From: Silene latifolia
Taxonomy: Eukaryota; Streptophyta; Magnoliopsida; Caryophyllales; Caryophyllaceae
DNA: 64,000 nt
Assembly (NCBI RefSeq): GCF_048544455.1
Contig: NC_133534.1
Coordinates: 91,603,637-91,667,636 of the forward strand
Direction: 5' to 3'
Below, piece after piece: positions 34,301-45,204 of this stretch (its first letter is position 1; every line of letters starts with the position of its first letter). The notes below the pieces were generated by a model. The model was not told the origin of the DNA, made no database searches, and saw nothing but the letters and a program-made list of their open reading frames with translations. Both the position numbers and the translations under genes were made by a program.

Positions 34301-36794
34301 CCTGGTACACATCTGTTGAATAGCAGAGCCTCAAGGTCTCCGCATATTCAGTTTCTCCTTATAAGTTTACGTATTAAAAGGTAGAAAGTTAGTGTCATCT
34401 CAGAAGTCAGAACCTAGACCCCCAGTAAGACCTACCAAAACCACATAACTCTAACAAGCAGGTATTTGCATAGCTTCAAACAGTACACTAAGCATATCAA
34501 TTCTGAACTTTGACGATAACGCAAACTAAAGGCAACTCAACATAAAATTTCAAACAATAACAGAAATAGAATATTTAACTGAAAAAAAAAAAACTGTGCC
34601 AGCAATCAATTTGAAACACTTATCAGAGATTTCTGATTTTATTACCTAATAGCGGGATTTTTTACACAAGAAATTTGTAATAGGTCAAGAAAACACAAAT
34701 TTACAAATTCATAAACATTTCTTGCAGAGTATTCAGAAACCAAAGAAAAAAAAGGCGGAACTGAAGGGACGCCTGAATTAGTCACCTAGGTTAATCAAGC
34801 TAGTAAGAATCTATAACAATTTCGGTGAGCAAAGTAGCTTTCCATTGAACTGGGTAACGGCTTCTAGGCAAAGTATCTTCGAAAGCATATAATATGAACA
34901 GATCAGTTGAGGTTGACGATTAAACACAAAATTGAATTGAAATGGAAAGGGGCAGGTATTACCTTTAAGGGTAGCAATGTATTTGTACCTAGTTATGAAC
35001 CAATAAAGTCAGGAACGTCAATAGGAATCAAAGGCTATACCATATCAGGTTGTCTACGTGAGAAGATTGCAACTGCCTCCCACAAGGCCTGTTTTTAGGG
35101 TTTTACCAAAAGCCAATAGTGCTTCAAATTTAAATTCAAGCGAAAGCCTACTGTAGATGTTTCAAAACTAAAAAATTCAAATTGTCGTCAGTGTGAAAAG
35201 GTAGGGCTACCTGGCCATCCAAGAAAAATGATGCGAGGATTAAAAAATTGCACAAGCAAGCAGTATTACTACTTAGACAATTTCTTTTAATAAGTATTCT
35301 CTCGGCTTTCTATATTTGTCATTTTCTCTCTTCGAAATGACAATTTGGCTTAGCGTAGAACAGAAAAGTACTTTTAAGGAAAGTTATACAGCTTATATCA
35401 TTGGTTATGATGCAAAAATACTTTTAATAGTATATTTCGATAATTTTTATTAATTATTTTGAGAGGTACAAAGACAGGTTTATTGGAGAAGCTCAAAATG
35501 TGAAAGTACTATTTGAACACTTGGGATTCAAAAATGACAATATAGAGATGAGAATGAGTCCCATGACGGGTAGCTTTTGGAACAAACTTTCAGGAAGGTA
35601 AGAATTTTCATCAATAAGATTCCATTGCGAGAGGGAAAAGGGAACCTCCAACATTAGATGATGGGACTTGAGCCTCAAACCTAGCAGTTTAAAGGTGAGA
35701 TGCAGTCACCAGACAGACAAGTAAACCTCAGTTGGCCATGATACTAGAAACGTGGTTTATTGGTATATAAAGCATTTATGAATATTACCTATTAGTCAAC
35801 TAGTCCTAGGCTTTAAGCTATATAAAAGTAAGGTCGCATAAATACGAGCCTTCAACCTTTACTAACCATGCAATGATGACCATGCCAAAGCTGTTATTAA
35901 TACTTTGTCCTGGGAAGAGTTACTTAGGACCATGACTCTGCCTCCTATTGTTAATTTCATTTAAGAAATGACGTCATAGGTAACTATAGCTCCCCCAGTA
36001 TTTATGCCAAGATTCACTTAGATCATTCGAAAAACTATCCAGGGTGGATTGACCTAGCCATAGCCTTTTTAGTTACACAGCCAGATAAAATCCACAGCAT
36101 CTGCAAGTACACTATCCAAGAAAAAACAACGAAAACCAGAAACCATTGTACTAAAAACTTTCAAGTATTTCATCATCTAACATAATGCCAGAGGCTTAGT
36201 TGGAAAAGGTTCGCCTGCTCAAGGTCAGCGAGGCACTAGCCAAAATATCATGGTTTGGCTTAAAGTGCGCCTTCAAGACAAAGGTGCATTACTATACAAT
36301 TTCGACATGTTTTTCTACTAGTTTTTTTTTTTTTTTAATTATGCCCTTCTCTTTGGCACATTATCTCTAACAGTTACTCATTTTCATGTTAACCATCTTT
36401 CAATCTAAAGTAAGGTAAATATTGTACAAAAGTCATATAGAAAATATAAAAATGATTGCAAAACTATGCCTCTCGTGTGTAAAAGGCACACGCCTTTGCT
36501 TAGGGCTTGCGCTTTGTCGTCTCGGTAATCATTTTTAAAACTAAGGCCAGAGATGGCAATATAATTTCAGGAAACATATATTCATACTATTAGAATGGTG
36601 GAGACTTGATGAAGTCACATCTAGAATAGATATCATATCAAGATTTATAAGGAAACAAAGAGCATCCAAAAACAAGTAAAAGGAAGCAAAGAGCATTAGG
36701 CAATAACCTTAAAAAGCGGCGATAGGGAAGCAGGGTAATGGGGTTTAATGTTGGTTTGATATCCCGGGGGAGGGAAAGGAAAGCAGCGAGACAT
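24804..36794 (-). CDS. Host gene: lysine-rich plant nuclear-type protein starting [11 protein letters not shown], spanning a retrotransposon-bearing intron
   Basis: The only clear host gene. Supported coding exons on the minus strand are 36708-36794 ([15 protein letters not shown]...), 27094-27121, 25837-26953 and 24804-25309. The last two join in frame (G|AG) and end with TGA at 24804. The first exon and the strongly charged Lys/Glu-rich start of the third ([13 protein letters not shown]) match a plant-specific family usually annotated as myb-like protein X or glutamic acid-rich protein. So does the conserved C-terminus ([20 protein letters not shown] followed by [10 protein letters not shown]). 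Its function is not established. Phases do not join exon 1 directly to the 28-base exon, so at least one exon is missing or mis-set. A 5.2-kb Reina-like element lies in the intron just upstream of the 28-base exon, in the same orientation. The 5' region carries a GTA microsatellite. Confidence 0.72.
25837..26953 (-). CDS. Large Lys/Glu-rich coding exon of the host gene
   Basis: Bounded by TTTCAG at 26954 and GTGAGC at 25836, and open throughout in phase 0. The first 70 residues are almost all Lys, Glu, Arg and His, and probably act as nuclear localisation and disordered regions. A 27-base unit is perfectly duplicated at 26826-26852 and 26853-26879, giving the peptide EKHEKERIY twice. [18 protein letters not shown] follows, then a low-complexity linker. 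Confidence 0.8.
27094..27121 (-). CDS. Small (28-base) candidate exon of the host gene
   Basis: Lies between GGTTTAG and the donor GTATCG and reads KSLRRSSEK in the frame that continues into the next exon. The Reina-like insertion starts ten bases upstream of its acceptor. It needs an upstream exon ending in phase 2. Confidence 0.5.
27132..27450 (-). repeat. 3' LTR of the Reina-like element
   Basis: Starts TGTAACAACAATCAGG and ends TTCAATTCTGTTACA on the plus strand. It is longer than the partner LTR mainly because of a segment CTGTCCTAACTAACTGCTAA that the partner lacks. The minus-strand purine tract AAGGAGGAAGAAT abuts it at 27451. Confidence 0.9.
27486..30899 (-). pseudogene. Reina-like pol: protease, RT, RNase H, integrase, chromodomain (broken)
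   Basis: Protease near 30690 reads [12 protein letters not shown], with Arg where Gly of the D-S/T-G triad is expected. A stop follows at 30646-30648 and another just upstream of 30480. RT (29146-30072) holds [20 protein letters not shown] and the catalytic FFDDILVYS. RNase H begins at about 29280 and continues in a new frame at 29155. Integrase spans 28968 to about 28000 in at least three frames. The C-terminal ORF (27486-28025) holds [12 protein letters not shown] and a chromodomain-like [20 protein letters not shown], which in chromoviruses steers insertion to chromatin. Not functional. Confidence 0.85.
30900..31856 (-). pseudogene. Reina-like gag with zinc knuckle (broken)
   Basis: Three frame pieces (31604-31840, 31229-31570, 30813-31199) make up an N-terminal coiled coil, a Retrotrans_gag core ([20 protein letters not shown], then [15 protein letters not shown] sequence) and a degraded zinc knuckle [15 protein letters not shown]. 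In the knuckle the expected His is replaced. Confidence 0.75.
31990..32009 (-). promoter_or_regulatory. tRNA-iMet primer-binding site of the Reina-like element
   Basis: The minus-strand TGGTATCAGAGAC starts two bases after the LTR end at 32010, close to the standard TGGTATCAGAGC initiator-Met primer site. Confidence 0.85.
32010..32310 (-). repeat. 5' LTR of the Reina-like element
   Basis: Same ends as the left LTR, TGTAACAAC and CTGTTACA, with small indels relative to it (GAGAGG versus GAGG, an extra CTAA). It was shortened by a deletion near 32250. Confidence 0.9.
32706..32780 (-). other. Candidate 75-base exon of unknown role
   Basis: Open in phase 0 for all 25 codons ([20 protein letters not shown] in the middle, WGQ at the end), preceded by ATTTTCAG and followed by the consensus donor CAG|GTAAGT. 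It does not resemble the known host protein family and does not fit the phase of the 28-base exon, so it may be an alternative or relic exon. Confidence 0.3.
33162..33598. mobile_element. Possible miniature element with GTATCGGCC repeats
   Basis: A left end like CCATGGTTTAAAATCTCGG and a right end like CGATTTAAAATCCTGG in inverted orientation bound a region rich in GTATCGG/CCGATA units. A possible ATAA duplication is too short to be convincing. Confidence 0.3.
36708..36794 (-). CDS. First coding exon of the host gene
   Basis: Minus-strand ATG at 36794 opens [20 protein letters not shown], the signature N-terminus of the family, and stays open for 29 codons to a donor-like AAG|GTTATT. The donor is not a strong consensus. 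Confidence 0.7.
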
Positions 36795-37471
36795 GAGAAG
36801 CAGAAAGAGTCCAAGTAGTTGACAGGAAGGCAGCAGCAACTTATCTTTTGTCCATGCACCATATCCCTGCTTTCATTTCCAGCCAAACACCCCCAATTAA
36901 TTAACTACACAAAACAAGTAATTCAGCGCTGATTGATTGCTGCAAACAGAAGATGATCCGCTTGTTCTTGATCACCAAAAACAAGAGTCAATTATAAACT
37001 ACAATCTTCTTCCATGACCAAACACAATAATGTTCATCATCAGACAAATACAATCTTGTCCATCACCAACGTGTAAACCCTAATTTTGTGTCAGCTGGAA
37101 ACTGACTCACGACTTGAATGTAAAGTGTAAACCCAAATCAAATCAAAATGGGATAAGGAACCCAAACCCTAATTCTGTGTGTAATTCTTCGAATAATTGA
37201 AAAGAGAAGCGATGGAATCAATCAATAAGAAAATAAAAGGGGGAATTGGAATATAATCACGAATAATAATAAGAAGAAGTAGAATCAAAGGAAATTATGT
37301 GAAAGAATTGGGAGTAGTAGTAGTAGTAGTAGTAGAAAAAGGAGTATATGTGGATTAAGCCGCCATTTTTATTACTTTGGTTACCAAATTATGTGTCTTT
37401 CTCTATTTGCCTGCTGTCTTTGCGTCTCTCGCTGTCTTTGCGTAAAACTTCCGACTCCAGAATCTCTCTCA
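36795..37471 (-). promoter_or_regulatory. 5' UTR and promoter region of the host gene
   Basis: Non-coding sequence upstream of the start codon. It holds an AGT/GTA microsatellite (37312-37335) and AACCCTAA-type boxes. A precise transcription start cannot be read. Confidence 0.4.
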
Positions 37472-37792
37472 GAGCATTCGTATTGAAGAGGATTGTCCAT
37501 CCTTTTAGATGAAAGAGAGTGTTAAGAGAATGTTGCATCTTCTTTAAAGAGGAAGATATCCTCCATAAATGGAGGATCCTTATCTTGGCCCTTGTGCCAA
37601 ATAAGAGAGAAAATGAGTGATGGGGACTACTTAAAAAAAGGAAATGAGATCATTTTTTATGTGGAGAAGAATAGAGAAAGAGGATGAAGAAATTGGAAAT
37701 TGAGTAGATAAAAGAGAAAATGACGTGGTCAAATGAGAAAATTAGAAAAAATCAAAGAGAGGAAGAGGAGGTACTCTTTAATGTTGATGCTC
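37472..37792. mobile_element. 321-bp MITE upstream of the host gene
   Basis: The ends GAGCATTCGTATTGAAGAG and, inverted, GAGCATCAACATTAAAGAG are flanked by TCA on both sides (37469-37471 and 37793-37795). The 3-base duplication and AT-rich body suggest a PIF/Harbinger-derived element. It also carries an inner hairpin at 37555-37575. Confidence 0.6.
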
Positions 37793-38125
37793 TCAGATAC
37801 TCATGTTAAATTGCTTATATTTTAGGCCATCGTACTTGGTGAGGGAGTGACCCTCACAAGAGATATCAATTCAAAAAATAGAATATTTATTGAATATGTA
37901 CCCTTGTCCCATCAATCTATATGAAAATTATTTGATCCGCTTTACACTTAAATATCGATGTGGTCGTTTTAAGGGAGATTATGGCCGTGTTCTTTTGGAC
38001 TGAAATTGTCTGAACTAAACTAAATCGAATCAACTTAATGGAATGAATCGAACTTAATGGAACAAGTGAATGAATCGAATCAATCGAATCGAATCGAATC
38101 GAACTTATCGAATCGAATGAAAAAA

Positions 38126-38214
<89 letters not shown>

Positions 38215-38232
38215 CAATAATAATAATAATAA
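38126..38232. repeat. AAT microsatellite
   Basis: More than 30 near-perfect AAT units. The poly-Asn ORF across it is an artefact. Confidence 0.95.
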
Positions 38233-38423
38233 ATATTATAATAATATTTTTTTATTATTTATAATAATATTATTCATTATTAATAATAATATATTAATAT
38301 AATATAATAATAATCTAATAAGATATATAAAAAGTAAAATAGTAATATACTAATAAATATAGTAATATTAATACTAATAATTATATATTAGTAATATAAA
38401 TGATAACATTATTAATAATAATA

Positions 38424-38945
38424 GGGTTTTTTGTCAAAAACTACCTTATATTTAGGGGTATTTGTAAAAAGACTACCTTATATTATTTTTCTTGTTTTAT
38501 ACTACCTTTGTTTTCTCCTTTTTGGGTCAAAAACTACCTATGCTTAAAATCCGACAAAATTTAGTCGATTTAGCAACATTTACCTATCTCATATGACTTT
38601 GTTAACATCAAACAATAATGACGAACCACGTCCAAACAACAATTTAACTTTATATAAGCAAAAATTATGTTTGCATATTTCAATAATATCTACAAACATT
38701 TGTTAAAGTTAAGTGTAAGTACATCACGACATCCTAAAATCGGAGCTAAGCAATATTAGAACATAAAAGAGTTATGTGAGATAAGTTAAAGCTGGAAAAC
38801 AGATCAAATATGTCTACACTCTTAGCGTTAGTAGTTACTAACCAAAAATAAGGAAAACAAAGGTAGTTGATAACAAAACAAATAATGTAAGGTAGTTTTT
38901 TTACAAATACCCCTAAATATAAGGTAGCTTTTGACAAAAAAACCG
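38424..38945. mobile_element. Nested 522-bp MULE-like MITE
   Basis: Long inverted ends of about 55 bases (GGTTTTTTGTCAAAAACTAC... at the left; right end on the reverse strand GGTTTTTTTGTCAAAAGCTAC...). It is flanked by ATAATAATA at 38415-38423 and 38946-38954, a 9-base duplication that fits MULEs, although the host sequence is itself repetitive. Confidence 0.6.
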
Positions 38946-39121
38946 ATAATAATATAATATATTAATAATAATAACTAAAAAATAAATATGATAATTATAA
39001 TATAATTATAATATAACTGGTCTAATATAATAACTTATTAATATAATAATATTAAATATAATAATAATAATAATGAATACTTTAATATTATAATAATGAT
39101 AATAATAATAATAATAATAAT

Positions 39122-39176
<55 letters not shown>
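39122..39176. repeat. AAC microsatellite
   Basis: About 18 perfect AAC units, flanked on both sides by AAT units. Confidence 0.95.
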
Positions 39177-39178
<2 letters not shown>

Positions 39179-39490
39179 AATAATAATAATAATAAATATC
39201 AATACTACTAATATTCTCATTGATATTAATAATAAATAAATATAATAATATAAATAATACGAATTAATTAATAACTATAATAGTACTATAATAAATATAA
39301 AAATAATATAATAAAAATAATGATAAAAATAAGAATATAACATAAGAATAATAATATTAATGTTGAAATAAACTAATTTTTGAATCGAATCGAATCGAAT
39401 GGAGTCGAATCGAATCGAATCGAACTTAATAATCGAATCGAACTTAATCGAACTTATTATAATTGAAATTAAGTCCAAAAGAACGGGGCC

Positions 39491-40190
39491 TATAACTGAG
39501 CAAAAAATAGATGGTGTCCATTTTCTCAAGCAGATTCATTTTAATATATTATTTGTCATATACATCATCAACCAATACTTGAAATTACAATAATTAAATC
39601 TTTTCGAGATCAAAATTTGCGCCGCTTAAAATAAAAAAAAAAGTAGAGGAGAAAATAGAGAGGATTTAAACAGCTCAAGTAGATGGTAGAGTAGAGAACA
39701 TCATCACACCAAAGTTTCGAATTTGAGTCCTACGCTTCATATGATTATCGTTAACCTATGACCTCACTCGTACAAGATTGGTTTTGATAAAATATTTATA
39801 CACTAAATTAATGTAAAATCATTCATGAAAGATTTAAAAATATATGTATTCTCTCCTTAAAAATACGGCGAATCTATAACATCTCAAATTTTCTAATAAC
39901 TTAATTAAACTAAGGGAAAAGGTTACTTAATTCTTAACATTCACGACTAGATATAATGTATCATTAATAAGCTTTGCATAAATTGAGTGTATATTAACAC
40001 GTTAATCTCAAATTATAATTTACGGGATTATACATGCTCCAAGTATTCATCAACCTACTTTAAAATGGCTCACGCTCTAATCTCGATGTTAACGCCAAAC
40101 TAGTTTAAAACCCGTGCAAAGTTGCACGGGCATATATAAAATATTTAAAAGAAATCTTGTTAAAAATACTATTTAAGTTTAGAAAACGGG
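39491..40190. other. AT-rich intergenic sequence
   Basis: No gene seen. A 20-base palindrome CCCGTGCAAAGTTGCACGGG lies at 40111-40130. Confidence 0.4.
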
Positions 40191-40199
40191 CAAAATACA

Positions 40200-40565
40200 C
40201 AATAAGAGGATTATACATCTGATGTACTACCTCCAATTTTATAGTTTCTGAGCATTATAATTAAGCTTTTGAGTTTTGTTTTAAAGTTTATGAGTTTCAA
40301 TATGAAGTTTCTGAGCTTATTCAATTAAACATTAAACTCTAAAAAATTACAATAAAACTAAAAAAATTACATATAAGTTTAGTTAAATTTGAGTTTTGAC
40401 GGAAAAAATATTAAAATCTAACTTATAAACTTTATTATGCTCAAAAAAATACACATATGCTCAAAAATAAATAAAGTTTGAGGTAATAAGCTCAAAAAAA
40501 ATACATATATGCTCAAAAAACAAAAAAGTTGGATGTAGTACATCCGATGTATGTTCCTTTTTCTC
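40200..40565. mobile_element. 366-bp MULE-like MITE with 9-bp TSD
   Basis: Flanked by CAAAATACA (40191-40199 and 40566-40574). Inverted ends contain AGGATTATACATCTGATGTA at the left and AGGAACATACATCGGATGTA on the reverse strand at the right. The body has GAGCTT and GAGTTT-type short repeats. No ORF. Confidence 0.65.
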
Positions 40566-40574
40566 CAAAATACA

Positions 40575-41523
40575 TGAACACATGAGATATCATTTTAATT
40601 ATTTTAAAATAAGATAATTTCTAGTAGAATACAAAATAACTTATCCTAACAACGTATCAAAAAGATATAATTTTAGATAACTGTAAACATTCTTAATTCT
40701 AAACCCAAGTGTTTTTTTGTTTTTACCATGCGCTAACACTTAATTTTTTGCTTATACTAAACGAAAAGCGATGGCATGCAAATAGTGACAATGAGAGGTT
40801 TCCAATGCAATATTCCGGGTGATGGAACTTTCCATTGTATATTAGTCTCTTGCCAACAATATTATAATTAGAGCTGTTAAAACATGATCCAACCCAAAAA
40901 ATCGATCAAAACCCGCCGAAAAATAACCCGCTCTTTTCAACCGAAACCCGGAGACGACCCGACCCGATAATAACCCGTACATTTGGGGTCAAGACCCGCC
41001 AAACCCATGACCCGACCCAAAATAGATAAATTTATTAAAATTTTGTATTTAAAGCAAATAAATATAATATAAAAGATAAAAATATTTTGTACTTTAAAAT
41101 ATTTTGGAATAAAATATGCTTATATTTATTTTAAAGCATAATTTTATCACATGGTTGATTACTCAAACGATTATCATATAAATATAGTCATTGCTAGTCA
41201 AGTACGTGTAACAATAGGTCGATCCAATATTTCTATAGTGTTGTAATATTGAATATATTAAGGAAAAAAAATACTTACTCTTAATAATATCATTTATAAA
41301 ACCAGATAATTATAAAATTGAAGAATAACTATATGTTTATAATTAAAATTAAAGAAAATAAATATTTGTAAAAAGACGTTAATCAGACCCGTTTCTAACG
41401 TGAAACCCGTATAAACCTGATCCAAACTCGTATTTTTCAAACCTGAAATTGACCCAACCTGTATTTTACCAGAACCCGAAATGATCAAACCTGTAACCCC
41501 CGTCTGACAAGTGTGACACAAAT
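40575..41523. other. Intergenic with ACCCG-rich degenerate repeats
   Basis: Two patches (40880-41025 and 41385-41500) are rich in ACCCGACCC/ACCTGATCC-type words, probably remnants of one old repeat. No gene seen. Confidence 0.35.
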
Positions 41524-41700
41524 TCTCATTTAAGATGATATTATCTGTCTTAAACTTAAGACGGGTCAAGTATTATATCACTTGTATATATAAGACAAAT
41601 ACATTACTTTTTTCTATGCATCCTTACATATGTACACAAGTGGTATGTATGTATTTGACTCGTTTTAAGCTTAAAATAGATAGTGTTGTCTTAAGGGAGA
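41524..41700. mobile_element. 177-bp MITE with 46-bp inverted ends
   Basis: Left TCTCATTTAAGATGATATTA and right, inverted, TCTCCCTTAAGACAACACTA; both continue to GACGGGTCAA / AACGAGTCAA. A common plant MITE layout; no clear TSD. Confidence 0.55.
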
Positions 41701-42718
41701 CCTACTGCTAGGGTGAAAACTCTTCTTATTAAGGCCTATTAAATAGTTGTGGAGTATTTATGGTCCGAGTCTATGCCTTATGGACATCAAGTATGTCATC
41801 CTCGAGTGGCTTATGTAGTATACGTGATTTGCAGGCTATCACATATACCCGAAGGTGTACCAAGTGTACACCGAAAATAGCGGTAGCGGGTTCCTCATCA
41901 AAAAAAAAAAAAAAAAAACGTGGAGGTTAAGGTTCAATTTATTTGTATCCCTTTGCGTATTTTTCGTGGCCTGTTTATTGTTTATATTGGCTCAAAATGA
42001 CTCAATTTATTTGGTAAATATTATCATTAAAAAAAGTATCCATTTTATCGTAGATAGTAACCCTTTATATTAGTACAAACGGAGTATCATTTTATTTCAT
42101 ACGTACCCATTTTAGAATTTTGAAACAATGTTTACCTCAAATTGCAATTAGCGGTCTCTGAAAAATTTATTGAGAGACCTATTCCACAAGTTTTATGCTA
42201 TACAACGATGCTATACAATAAAGTTTGAATCAAATAATGTGAATTAGTATACTCCGTATTAATTTGGTTGTCACAAAAAATAAATAAATTAATTTGGTAT
42301 TTTAATATAACAGATAATCAATGGCATAACCGTACTTGGTTTAAAAAATGGATTAAATGGTTGATGGACGATTTTGCGGGATATTAGGAATCCTTAGAAA
42401 GCAATTAACAAAATGTGGACATGTTTAACCAATCACTAACAGATTTTTAGGGAAGAATTTGTGTTGATGAGATATTAAAATATTGGAAAAATAGTTGACT
42501 TTTTTGTTTTAATTTGTTGCCTTTTAAAGAGAATATAATAATTTAGATGAAGTGATAGTAGGCGCGAAAATGAATTACAACAATGAATGTGGGATATACA
42601 CGTGTCATAGTGGTTCCTGTATTATATTTTTATATTTATTTAGATATACCTAAAAAAATATTATATGTCGCACTTAATAATGGAAATAAAAGGTTTTTCT
42701 CTATTGGAGCTTTAAAAG

Positions 42719-42958
42719 CACAAATAGGATTATACATCCAGTTGTACCATAAGCATGGTACAACCAAGGTATAAGAATACGAGCTTATATGTATTCTTTT
42801 TGAGCTACTTTAAAGTTCATGTTTTTAATGTGTAAATAGATGAGTTCAATACTTTTTAATAAAGCTCATATTCTTTAACATAAAGCTCGGATACTTTTTT
42901 ACAAAGCTCAGATTCTACACCGTACAACATATACAACTGGTTGTATAGTCCATGAATT
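42719..42958. mobile_element. 240-bp MULE-like MITE with 10-bp TSD
   Basis: GCTTTAAAAG flanks both sides (42709-42718 and 42959-42968). The inner ends GGATTATACATCCAGTTGTA and, inverted, GGACTATACAACCAGTTGTA resemble those of the element at 40200-40565, so the two belong to related families. Confidence 0.6.
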
Positions 42959-42968
42959 GCTTTAAAAG

Positions 42969-43514
42969 GGTTATGCTCATTCATGGACATGATTTACTCA
43001 ATCATGGACATAAATGACCATTATACCCTTCTCATTTTTACACCTCATTTTCCATTTTGTATAATCCTCTCAAATTACTATTAAATGCCGTCAAACCACC
43101 AATCTTCTCCCCAACCACCGCACCGACCACTTGCAACGGACCCCCTATCACCGGACCAGCTGCACCAGAACTGTGACACCCTCATTTATTGCAGAAAAGT
43201 AAACACGTAATTCTAGAATAAAACTGCATGGATATGTTTGTAATAGGTTCATTTGGGTAAAAACCTGTAATTTTTAAAACCTGAACCTGTTATAAAGATA
43301 TCCAAATTGGAAGGTGTCAAACATACAAGGTCTAAATAGAAGTTTCATAACATAACCATCGCTAAAGTCGCGAATAGCAAATTATACAACCAAATGTAAA
43401 GAGGGAGACATATGTCCCTAAAATGTATGTGACATAAAAAGTGTTTAAGGGTCACAATAAAATAAAGCCAATCTAGGTTCCAAGGTTACTTTGCTCGCTA
43501 GCTCGTCCATGTAC
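42969..43514. other. Intergenic, possible old LTR fragment
   Basis: TGTGACACCCTCATTTATTG at about 43171 looks like the start of a gypsy-type LTR that is cut off by the insertion at 43515. No partner copy is visible. Confidence 0.25.
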
Positions 43515-44904
43515 TGTAATACTCCGTATTTATAAGTCTTGGGGTACTCTATCGAGTAGGCCTTACTCTGTCGAGTAAGGGTAAGTTACGTTTTAGAAAA
43601 GTTTCTGACTTGTTGGGTACTCGATCGAGTAGCTGGGGTACTCGATCGAGTAGGGGGGTACTCGATCGAGTGTCCTTGGGTACTCGATCGAGTAGCCGGT
43701 TTGCCGGGTGATAATTCGACGGGTTTTGTTAATAACACGGATTACTATATAAATCTTTCCGTCACTTTCATAATACACCTTTACAAACCTTATAACATTA
43801 AAAGGGAGATTCAAGTTACGTTCTTCGCATTCATCCGTGTTGTTGACAAATCCCGGAGCTTGAGAGGTCGGATTTCATCGTTCTTTACACCTTTGTGATC
43901 CTTGCGTCGAGGGTAAGATTTGCATACCAATTTTATAGTATTTCGTCAAGTTCCGTTAAACCCTAATTTTGGGATTGGGGGTTTTTATGATTTGTTAAGG
44001 TTAGATTGTGATTATGTGATTATGTGATAGGAGAAGGATTTGTAAAGGAGAGGTTTTGAGACAGTTGCTAGATCGTCCGATGATTGTGTTGCTTTCCAGG
44101 TAGGATTTCCTACTCAGTATTAGTCCCATAATGGGATGATTGTTGATGTGTTGAGATTGATTGTTTAATATCGTAATTGTGTTGTGACGGTGGTTGATTG
44201 TGACTATTGATTAATATCGTAATTGTGTTGTGACGATTGTGATTGTGATTGTTGTCTCTGGTTCTCGAGATGCGTTCTCGGCTGAGTGGAGTCACTTGCG
44301 GGAGTGGCTTCACGCCCTAGTTTCGCCCTTCGTGGAACCCGCCACGGAAGGGGATGTGCACATTAATGGACAGGGTTATCGCTCGGTATGATGAGCGGGG
44401 CTTAGGTGGGAACGGTGCGTCCCCCAGCGCGGGTGGGTCCAGTGGACGATCGATGATTGAGATGATTGGAATTGGTGGTTGTGTGTGTGTGTGACGGTTA
44501 AGCTGTTTGTTTATCTTATTGTTGATATATTGAATTGTGTGATTAGTACTGACCCCGTTTAAATGTTTTAAAAACTGTGGTGATCCATTCGGGGGTGGTG
44601 AGCAGTTATTGAACAGGGTATGAGCGATGCGTATGGGATAATCGGGAGGAGTCACCACGATGCGGTTTAGAAGTCTTCCATTGTGTTTGATAGTTTTATA
44701 GTCTTTTGATAGTAGATAGTTTTGGAGAACTTGTATCTCTTTATCAGTTTTGGTTTTTGGCATGTAATCACTTTAAACGTTAATTATTATTTAAATATGT
44801 TTCTTTATTGTCTTATGATAATCATTGCCTCGGGTAACCGAGATGGTAGCATTTCCATGCCTTAAGTGGTCCTGGTAAGGCACTTGGAGTATGGGGGTGT
44901 TACA
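43515..44904 (+). repeat. Left LTR of the LARD-like element
   Basis: Starts TGTAATACTCCGTATTTATA and ends GGGGGTGTTACA. Four TACTCGATCGAGT palindromes lie at 43619-43695, preceded by two decayed copies (TACTCTATCGAGTA and TACTCTGTCGAGTA). Differences from the right LTR are single bases such as AAGATTTG/AAGATCTG, plus a 2-3 base change near 43700. Confidence 0.85.
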
Positions 44905-44906
44905 AA

Positions 44907-44920
44907 TGGTATCAGAGCGA
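44907..44920 (+). promoter_or_regulatory. tRNA-iMet primer-binding site of the LARD-like element
   Basis: TGGTATCAGAGCGA two bases after the LTR end. Confidence 0.85.
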
Positions 44921-45204
44921 CGATCCTGAAACCTGTAACCAATGAATCCAATGAATATAGGGAGTCAATTAAAATGAATCCGGGGTAAAGATTGTAGGAG
45001 CTAATGCAAAGACTTGGGAGACGTCCTAAAGTCGCGAACTCGCCCTATAATTTTGAACCGGTCACATGGGATATGAGTCGGGATCGCTATGTGTTTACCT
45101 TGTGCTTTGTGTACCTATGGAGTGATGTGTGGCATGAATCAGTGGATGTATGTATGTGGAGAATAGGGAATGTGTAGAAAAGATGGTGATAATGTGATTT
45201 CGTA

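Larger units (their letters stand above)
32316..36707 (-). other. Large intron region of the host gene
   Basis: No complete gene is visible. It holds a possible miniature element at 33162-33598, a candidate exon at 32706-32780 and a repeat-like stretch near 36230-36540. Short ORFs here have no recognisable product. Confidence 0.45.
37983..39490. mobile_element. Inverted-repeat element with TCGAA repeats and microsatellites, 1.5 kb
   Basis: Starts GGCCGTGTTCTTTTGGACT and ends, inverted, GGCCCCGTTCTTTTGGACT, with TAT flanking both sides. Next to each end are tandem AATCG units, in opposite orientation at the two ends, which would fold into a long stem. The middle is microsatellite (AAT, AAC) and holds a second, nested element at 38424-38945. 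No coding capacity. Confidence 0.6.

Noticed and set aside
36230..36540. Possible SINE or other repeat with GGCACACGCC and GCGCCTTCAAG-type words
   Set aside because: No clear ends, A/B boxes or target duplication, so not called.
38057..38302. ORF with a long run of Asn
   Set aside because: It is the AAT microsatellite read in one frame; the reverse-strand Val/Ile-rich ORF at 39038-39220 is the same kind of artefact.
40111..40130. Palindrome CCCGTGCAAAGTTGCACGGG as a Helitron 3' hairpin
   Set aside because: No CTRR end follows at the right distance and no Helitron 5' TC end was found; it stays an isolated palindrome.
43536..43702. Spaced palindromes considered as a CRISPR array
   Set aside because: Unit is 14 bases with spacers of only a few bases, the context is a plant LTR, and no cas genes are present.
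44110..44763. Minus-strand ORFs in the LARD LTR (repeated at 58839-59243)
   Set aside because: They exist only because the LTR is duplicated; His/Asn/Thr-rich composition reflects the C-poor plus strand.
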